From NCBI GenBank assembly GCA_900538765.1, contig UQAB01000026.1, positions 1 through 27,703 of the forward strand: DNA of 27,703 nt. The letters are read 5' to 3'. Source of the DNA: an uncultured Azospirillum sp. (GTDB lineage: Bacteria > Pseudomonadota > Alphaproteobacteria > RF32 > CAG-239). Position numbers and translations under genes: made by a program. Under the pieces are notes generated by a model. It worked only from the letters and a program-made list of their open reading frames with translations. It ran no database searches and was not told the origin of the DNA. This document shows, one piece after another, positions 23,347 through 27,703 of this stretch; positions within the stretch are counted from its first letter, which is position 1; each line of letters starts with the position of its first letter.

Positions 23347-23558
23347 CAAGCGGCAGAGTTTGCCGCCGAGGGCGTCGAAAACCCTTTATAAACACAGTCG
23401 TTAAGCATATTAGCGACTTAAAATAAGGATATGCTGATATCTGTCCTGATATGTGCTAGGGGATGGATGTCGGCGAATAAGGCTCAGCCAAATAAACCGA
23501 GCCGTTTGTGTTTATACGGTTTTCGAACATCCTCCCGCTCTTTAAAAAGCGGGTTTTT
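23347..23558 (+). ncRNA. Structured RNA or 5' leader, unassigned
   Basis: A TATACT at 23335-23340 precedes a hairpin (GCGGCA/TGCCGC, 23350-23366). A long closing helix follows: 23375-23383 with 23518-23526, and 23387-23395 with 23508-23516 (18 pairs, one small internal loop), enclosing about 112 nt with further local hairpins (GGCTC/GAGCC 23481-23502). An intrinsic terminator ends it. The shape, a long rod with an internal open region of about 150 nt, recalls 6S RNA, but I cannot show that. It may instead be a regulated leader of the gene at 23588. Confidence 0.5.
23534..23558 (+). terminator. Intrinsic terminator or attenuator
   Basis: CCCGCT (23534-23539) with AGCGGG (23548-23553), then TTTTT. 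It lies 30 bp before the next start codon. Confidence 0.72.
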
Positions 23559-23587
23559 GTTTAACCTTAAAACAAAGGATGTTCAAC

Positions 23588-24406
23588 ATGAATGTTAATT
23601 TTAAATTTTTACTTTGCGGAGTGGCTGTTTGTTTTGTTCCGCAAGCTGCTGTTGCGCAATGCGCGGTTACCGATTGTCAGCAATTAGGTTACACTTCTCT
23701 TCAAAAATGCGACAATGGCTTAAAATGTCCGTTCGGCAAATATTGGGCTTGCCCAAAGGTTGAAGAAAAAGCTGTTCTCGGTGAATGTACCGGCTATGCC
23801 AAGAACTGCTCTATCGGACAGATATTAAACAGTGACGGCACCTGTACGGATGATAACAGCAAGACGCCGATAGGTGTTGTTGTTTATATCAGCGGCGGCA
23901 GTGATAAATGCGGCCAGGCTCTGGCATTACAAGATTTGGGGGATATGGCATGGTCAACTGAACATGTTGATATTCCGGACTTACCAAATTATACAAGTTC
24001 TTCGGTTGCTGAGCAAGATTTTGATAGTTGTGGAAATACACAAAAGATTATAAAACAAGGAAACTCGGCTACTTATCCTGCGGCATGGACAGCGGTAAAC
24101 TATGTCCCAAGTTCCGTTCCGGCGACTAAAGGAAAATGGTGTTTGCCTGCTGCCGGTATTGGTCGTTCAATGATGAACAACTATGATAAAATTAATTCAG
24201 GCCTTTCCAAAGCCGGAGTTGAACCGTTTCAGAAAGAATTAGGCCGTAGCCACTGTATTTGGACGTCGTCCGAGATCAATCGCAGCCACGCGTGGTTCTT
24301 CTGTGGAAACTCTGACAGCTACGGCAATATCTTCGGCAGTGTGTACGACTACGTCAGCAAGGACGGCCGTGGCGGCCTCTTCGTTCGTCCTGTGCTTGTT
24401 TTTTAG
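23588..24406 (+). CDS. Exported lectin-fold protein, paralogue of the DGR target
   Basis: A 272-residue exported protein. The start is taken at ATG 23588 with AAAGGA at 8 bp; another in-frame ATG is at 23579. A signal peptide ending in AVAQC is followed by one Cys-rich module (TDCQQLGYT...KCPFGKYWACP) and the same DUF1566/C-lectin-like domain as the gene at 13235 (TPIGVVVYISGG, STYPAAWTAVNYVPS, GKWCLPAAGIG, CIWTSSE, FVRPVLVF). One 55-bp segment coding TPIGVVVYISGG is identical to the 13235 gene at all but one base by my reading. Its C-terminus looks like a variable region, but its template is not in this window. Confidence 0.82.
   Translation: MNVNFKFLLCGVAVCFVPQAAVAQCAVTDCQQLGYTSLQKCDNGLKCPFGKYWACPKVEEKAVLGECTGYAKNCSIGQILNSDGTCTDDNSKTPIGVVVYISGGSDKCGQALALQDLGDMAWSTEHVDIPDLPNYTSSSVAEQDFDSCGNTQKIIKQGNSATYPAAWTAVNYVPSSVPATKGKWCLPAAGIGRSMMNNYDKINSGLSKAGVEPFQKELGRSHCIWTSSEINRSHAWFFCGNSDSYGNIFGSVYDYVSKDGRGGLFVRPVLVF
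24258..24403 (+). other. Variable-region-like 3' end (VR2), no template here
   Basis: It keeps the CGTCGTCCGAG start and the GCGTGG anchor, and many of its codons end in C as expected from AAC templates. Against all seven templates it has non-adenine mismatches, and its tail reads CGTCCTGTGCTTGTT instead of CGCCCGGTGCTAGCT. Confidence 0.6.
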
Positions 24407-24427
24407 TTCCGATTATGTCTTGAGAAT

Positions 24428-24461
24428 AAAAAAACAGGAACTTTGCTGTTCCTGTTTTTTT
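24428..24461. terminator. Perfect hairpin downstream of VR2
   Basis: A 14-bp perfect stem (AAAAAAACAGGAAC with GTTCCTGTTTTTTT, 6-nt loop). It ends four bases before the stop of the convergent lysozyme gene and can serve as a bidirectional terminator. It also sits about 24 bp past VR2, the same place as the VR1 hairpin. Confidence 0.82.
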
Positions 24462-24464
24462 GTT

Positions 24465-25271
24465 TTACCAGCCGAGGTCATAGATACTGCCTGCGGTTCG
24501 TTTGGTGTAACGTTTTACCCATTTTTGCGCCTGTTTGAAATCGGGGGTATAAAATCCGTCCGAATCGGGTTTGGCTTTGGTAAATTTTTTACGCCAGTCG
24601 ATGCCGTTCAGGCTGCCGAGCGGAATTTGGGCAAGCTGTCTGGCGCTGATGTTTTTGGTGATAATCGCGCCTTCGAGCCAGCGGCGGTTCATGATGCCGT
24701 TGCGGCTGCCGTCAGGACAAGCGCGAAAACCGGTAATGTAACGCGCCAGTTGTTTGGGCGAATCGCCTTTGCAAAGCCCTCGGTAAAACATGGATTGACA
24801 GCCTTTATCCGCAAAAGTTCCGTCAGCGTGATGTTGGCAGAAGAGTTCTATACCCAGATTGTAAACAAAATCGCAGGCGGCGATAATCTCTTCATCGCGC
24901 ATTTCCCGTGTGACAAAACACATTGCTGGAAAGACATATTTTTCAAGGTGCTTTTCCAAAGCTTTTTCACCGTCTTTGTAACTTACCCGTTGTCCGTTTT
25001 TGAATTTGGCGGACGTAACGCCCGGGCCGCCGGTAACCTTTTTCTCACCTTTGCGAATTTCGGCAATATCGTGCCAGTCTTCGCTGTAAGTGATAACGGC
25101 TTTGACGGAATCCCGCAGGAATAGCGCGCGGGAGTAGTTGTATTCCGCGGCGTCGTTGTCGGCAACGATTTGGGGCGTAACTTCAAAGCTGAAAGACGAA
25201 ACGTTGTTTTCTTCGGAACAGCTGCACAAACATGCGATAATTGCTGCGAGGATAATAATATTCTTTTTCAT
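24465..25271 (-). CDS. GH24-type lysozyme-like lipoprotein
   Basis: A 268-residue protein with an N-terminal lipoprotein-type signal (hydrophobic to about 13, Cys at 14, 16 and 18; LCSC is a likely lipobox). The body resembles phage-type (GH24) lysozymes: E64 in ITYSEDWHDIA as candidate catalytic Glu, KVTGGPGVTS in place of the T-G-Y-G loop, CDFVYNLG (133-140) as the helix around the substrate groove and NRRWLEGA (195-202) as the RR..E helix. Probable role: cleavage of peptidoglycan from an envelope-anchored position. The next minus-strand gene upstream (25908-26591) is a divergent relative. Confidence 0.75.
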   Translation of the reverse strand: MKKNIIILAAIIACLCSCSEENNVSSFSFEVTPQIVADNDAAEYNYSRALFLRDSVKAVITYSEDWHDIAEIRKGEKKVTGGPGVTSAKFKNGQRVSYKDGEKALEKHLEKYVFPAMCFVTREMRDEEIIAACDFVYNLGIELFCQHHADGTFADKGCQSMFYRGLCKGDSPKQLARYITGFRACPDGSRNGIMNRRWLEGAIITKNISARQLAQIPLGSLNGIDWRKKFTKAKPDSDGFYTPDFKQAQKWVKRYTKRTAGSIYDLGW

Positions 25272-25444
25272 ATTGTTTATAATTATAAGTTTCTGAAAAA
25301 AATATAGCAGATTTTACCCCGTTTGGCAAGAATATTTTGTCAAAAATTTGGAAAAATCAAAAAGAACATATTGATTTTATACGATTTGTCTGCTATAATA
25401 AAATTCTAAAAAAATATTATTATTAACTAAAAAACATAAGGATT

Positions 25445-25855
25445 ATGAAGACATTAGTTTTTTCTGTCATCTTTTCTTTGATGACTGTTTTATCAGCAAG
25501 CGCCCAGTGTGTAAATTGTAAGTGTGCTCAGGTGAAGAATGATTCCGTTGCAACTGTTGTTGATACGACAGTATCTGTTGCTCCGGTTGTTGAAGCGCCT
25601 GAAGCGGCATCTACCGGGCGGACAGTGTTCGTTGAACCGGCAACGGAAAAATACGAAAGTGTTGTTCTGATTGTTAAAAACGCAGGGTTCAATGACGAAA
25701 CCTGTACCTTCGTTTTTGGAGGCAAGTATTATGTGGGGAAGACTTTAGCTTATGAGTTGGCTAAATGCTACAAAGTAGGGTATAAAGTAGTTTCCACGGT
25801 CGCTGATCCTACTTTAGGCGCAGTTCATTATATTTTGGAAAGGCGCATAAAGTAA
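25445..25855 (+). CDS. Small secreted protein, unknown
   Basis: A 136-residue protein with a clear signal peptide (to about residue 20, SASAQC), a short CVNCKC cluster, a Val/Thr/Pro-rich low-complexity linker (about 33-60) and a C-terminal domain (about 68-136) containing TCTFVFGGKYYVGKTLAYEL and AVHYILERR. AAGGA lies a few bases before the ATG. No family is recognised. It sits between two minus-strand lysozyme-like genes and ends at a shared terminator. Confidence 0.72.
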   Translation: MKTLVFSVIFSLMTVLSASAQCVNCKCAQVKNDSVATVVDTTVSVAPVVEAPEAASTGRTVFVEPATEKYESVVLIVKNAGFNDETCTFVFGGKYYVGKTLAYELAKCYKVGYKVVSTVADPTLGAVHYILERRIK

Positions 25856-25870
25856 AAAAAAACTAAAAAG

Positions 25871-25909
25871 AAGAGCTGTATCCCGCAACGGATTACAGCT
25901 CTTTTTTTT
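25871..25909. terminator. Bidirectional intrinsic terminator
   Basis: AAGAGCTGTA (25871-25880) with TACAGCTCTT (25894-25903), then a T-run to 25909. It lies between convergent genes and its T-run abuts the stop of the minus-strand gene. Confidence 0.8.
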
Positions 25910-26591
25910 ATTTGAGGCTAGTCACTTTCCTCAATGTTTCTTCCTTAAAGCACGGCAGGTACATATTATCTATAACCGACGGTTCTTTTTCATAAAATTC
26001 AACAAGGCTGATTTGAGACAGCTGCTTTAAGGGCAAATGCGCAAACTGATAAGGCGTTATGCGTTTTAACAAAACGGCACTGCACAGCCAACGTAGTTTG
26101 ATATTCTGTTCCGAAAGGAGCGTATCCGCAGGGTAAGCCGCCATAGCTATGGCACAGTCGGTCAATGTTTGTTCACCATTCAGGGCATTCAGATAGTTGC
26201 TCTGCCAAAAGGAATCGCGGCCGATATGTTCTATATATAAAGCGGTGCCCAGAAGTTCCGACTCGCTTAAGTATCTTTGGACACAGAAGAGAGCCATTTG
26301 GAGCGAATCGGTAAGATATTCTTCATTTACAGCCGATGTTTTGGGAGATGGAGCACAGCTATGCAGATTTTTTACGCAGGCCAGCAGATTTTGTTTCTGT
26401 TCCTGCAACAGACTCTGATTATATTCAAAATAGTCTATTACTCTGGCGTTTTCCGGCAAAGCTTCAGTAGCTTGTTGAGAATTGTTAGTTAGAAAAAATA
26501 ATCCGGCACAAATGACTACTCCCGTTGCTACGGCAATTGCAATAACAAGAATTTTAGCGCATTCTTTAATGAATTGTTTTAACTTATTCAT
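25908..26591 (-). CDS. Membrane-anchored degenerate lysozyme-like protein
   Basis: A 227-residue protein with one N-terminal membrane helix (about 12-36) and a helical body. Its segment RWLCSAVLLKRITPYQFAHL (167-186) aligns without gaps to RWLEGAIITKNISARQLAQI (197-216) of the lysozyme-like protein at 24465, and both continue with PL..L. I see no counterpart of the N-terminal catalytic Glu and T-G-G loop, so lytic activity is doubtful. It may bind peptidoglycan or a partner. The homology is my own alignment by eye. Confidence 0.65.
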   Translation of the reverse strand: MNKLKQFIKECAKILVIAIAVATGVVICAGLFFLTNNSQQATEALPENARVIDYFEYNQSLLQEQKQNLLACVKNLHSCAPSPKTSAVNEEYLTDSLQMALFCVQRYLSESELLGTALYIEHIGRDSFWQSNYLNALNGEQTLTDCAIAMAAYPADTLLSEQNIKLRWLCSAVLLKRITPYQFAHLPLKQLSQISLVEFYEKEPSVIDNMYLPCFKEETLRKVTSLK

Positions 26592-26670
26592 AAGGCATAA
26601 AAATATTGAGTTAATAATAAAATTGTCATTGGTATGATAAGTGGATTTTTATAATTTGCAAGAATTATTT

Positions 26671-26707
26671 AAAAAAATGAAGCAGAAGATGAAGAATCTT
26701 CTGCTTC
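26671..26707 (-). terminator. Intrinsic terminator of infC
   Basis: A 12-bp perfect stem (26679-26690 with 26696-26707), followed on the minus strand by a T7 run (26671-26677). Confidence 0.82.
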
Positions 26708-26728
26708 GGGCTGTCGAAAGAGGAAAAA

Positions 26729-27268
26729 TTACATCGGGCTGACCAGCATCATCATTTGTTTGCCTTCAAGTTTGGGCGCCGAATCGAGTTTGCATAAGCC
26801 TTCCAAATCTTCCAGCAGGCGGTCAAGAACCGCTTTCCCCATATCGTTGGCGCTGAGTTCACGGCCTTTATAACGCATGGTGAATTTTACCTTATTACCT
26901 TCTTTTAAGAATTTTTTGGCTTGTTTGACTTTTACTTCATAATCATGCGTATCAATCATCGGGCGGAGTTTTAGTTCCTTGATTTCAACGACTTTTTGAT
27001 TCTTTTTGGCTTCGTTTTTGCGTTTTTGGACTTCATATTTATATTTGCCATAGTCTAAAACCTTGCAGACCGGCGGGGTTGCCTGCGGAGAGATTTCAAT
27101 CAAATCCAGTCCGGCTTCCGCCGCAATGCTTAAAGCTTCCTTTATGGAAATGATTCCGCGGTTTTCGCCGTCAGCGTCAATCAGGCGAACTTCTTTTACT
27201 TTTATGTCTTCATTAATGCGTGGTCCGTCGCTTTCACGTACTGGCGCATTGGAACTCTCTTTTATTAT
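26729..27268 (-). CDS. infC: Translation initiation factor IF-3, probable AUA start
   Basis: IF-3 binds the 30S subunit and proofreads start-codon selection. The complete protein is 179 residues: N-domain with RINEDIKVKEVRLIDADGEN and LDLIEISPQATPPVCKVLDYGKYKYE, lysine-rich linker, and C-domain with IDTHDYEVKVKQAKKFL and ending MMMLVSPM. The first ATG/GTG/TTG in frame is a TTG at 27103, inside the N-domain. The reading frame stays open up to a stop at 27278-27280, and AGGAGG lies 5 bp before ATA at 27266-27268 and 8 bp before a second ATA. An AUA start is the best fit and matches the known use of rare start codons for IF-3 self-control. rpmI and rplT do not follow; a terminator does. Confidence 0.9.
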   Translation of the reverse strand: MIKESSNAPVRESDGPRINEDIKVKEVRLIDADGENRGIISIKEALSIAAEAGLDLIEISPQATPPVCKVLDYGKYKYEVQKRKNEAKKNQKVVEIKELKLRPMIDTHDYEVKVKQAKKFLKEGNKVKFTMRYKGRELSANDMGKAVLDRLLEDLEGLCKLDSAPKLEGKQMMMLVSPM

Positions 27269-27543
27269 TGTAGCCTCCTAAATTTATTATTTAACACATA
27301 TATATTACAGAACTAATATCTCTTGGCAAGAAGAATCATTTGAAACCGGTATGGAATCTTCAGACTGAAAAAGAATCTTTAACAGTGCCAAAATCAGTGT
27401 TATTGTACCAATATAACAGAACAAGGGTTAATTTTTGGTTTGCAAACAGGGTGAAAATGAATTTTTTTTGCATTTAAAATTATGCATATTCAATGCGTTA
27501 GTTAACAGATGTGAAAAAAGTTTATTTTTTTTGAAAAAAGTTA
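27269..27543. other. AT-rich spacer upstream of infC
   Basis: Contains the AGGAGG ribosome-binding site of infC (minus strand, 27274-27279) and AT-rich sequence likely to carry its promoter. No gene is supported. Confidence 0.5.
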
Positions 27544-27572
27544 TTGACATTCCCCGTGCATCGTTCTATAAA
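27544..27572 (+). promoter_or_regulatory. Near-consensus sigma-70 promoter at window end
   Basis: TTGACA 27544-27549, a 17-bp spacer and TATAAA 27567-27572, preceded by A/T tracts like an UP element. The following 130 bases hold no convincing ORF but contain GTCGAC at 27581-27586 and again near 27619 that could pair. The product lies beyond the window; a stable RNA operon is one possibility. Confidence 0.65.
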
Positions 27573-27703
27573 CCACTTCGTCGACGGGCAGTGAGCCACA
27601 GAGATTGAGGCTGAGAGCGGTCGACAGGTTATAACTACAGGGATTGAATATGAAGAAGAGGGGATACGCAGACGGTGTACTGTAAAGTATAATAAAGTCT
27701 GTG

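Noticed and set aside
23347..23558. tmRNA, RNase P RNA or SRP RNA
   Set aside because: None of their conserved sequence signatures is visible. 6S RNA was considered only on shape and cannot be asserted.
27649..27684. An 11-codon leader peptide near the window end
   Set aside because: The ATG has no clear ribosome-binding site and the frame is too short to support.

Overview
The window looks like part of an alphaproteobacterial chromosome. The block yebC-ruvC-(hypothetical)-ruvA-ruvB-ybgC-tolQ-tolR-tolA has the order usual in that class, and ligA, infC, prmA and an M24 aminopeptidase are ordinary housekeeping genes. The Cys-rich exported proteins with C-type-lectin-like tails, the many palindromic repeats and the mixed AT/GC texture would fit an uncultured host-associated lineage, but that last step is inference.

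Layout. 1-2,913: M24 peptidase and prmA on the minus strand. 3,017-10,667: a secreted hypothetical, then yebC, the Ruv Holliday-junction genes, ybgC and tolQRA, all on the plus strand. 10,668-16,248: an accessory, repeat-rich stretch with an XRE regulator, two Cys-rich exported proteins, a GIY-YIG gene between direct repeats and a RelE/RelB-type toxin-antitoxin pair. tolB and pal do not follow tolA. 16,249-19,920: a diversity-generating retroelement (DGR). 19,917-27,268: an XRE regulator, a membrane protein, ligA, a structured RNA or leader, a second lectin-fold exported protein, a GH24-type lysozyme lipoprotein and a degenerate relative, a small secreted protein, and infC. A strong promoter near 27,550 fires out of the window.

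The main discovery is the DGR. An Avd-like accessory gene is followed by seven tandem template units of about 270 bp and then by one DGR-type reverse transcriptase (YVDD, GNLTSQ). Each unit is a conserved leader of about 120 nt that can fold, with compensatory base changes between units, plus an adenine-rich template repeat (TR) ending in the same GC-rich homing-like tail. TR4 aligns without gaps over 129 bp with the 3' end of the lectin-fold gene at 13,235-14,317. All 13 differences fall at template adenines and none at other bases, so this is a template/variable-region pair. The other six templates have no matching variable region here, which suggests one RT serving several target genes in trans. 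A second lectin-fold gene (23,588-24,406) has a variable-region-like end that no template here explains.

Other points of note: infC appears to start at an AUA codon; a palindromic repeat lies in frame inside an exported protein gene; a hairpin element with covarying stems follows both yebC and tolA; and a strongly folded RNA or leader precedes the second lectin-fold gene.
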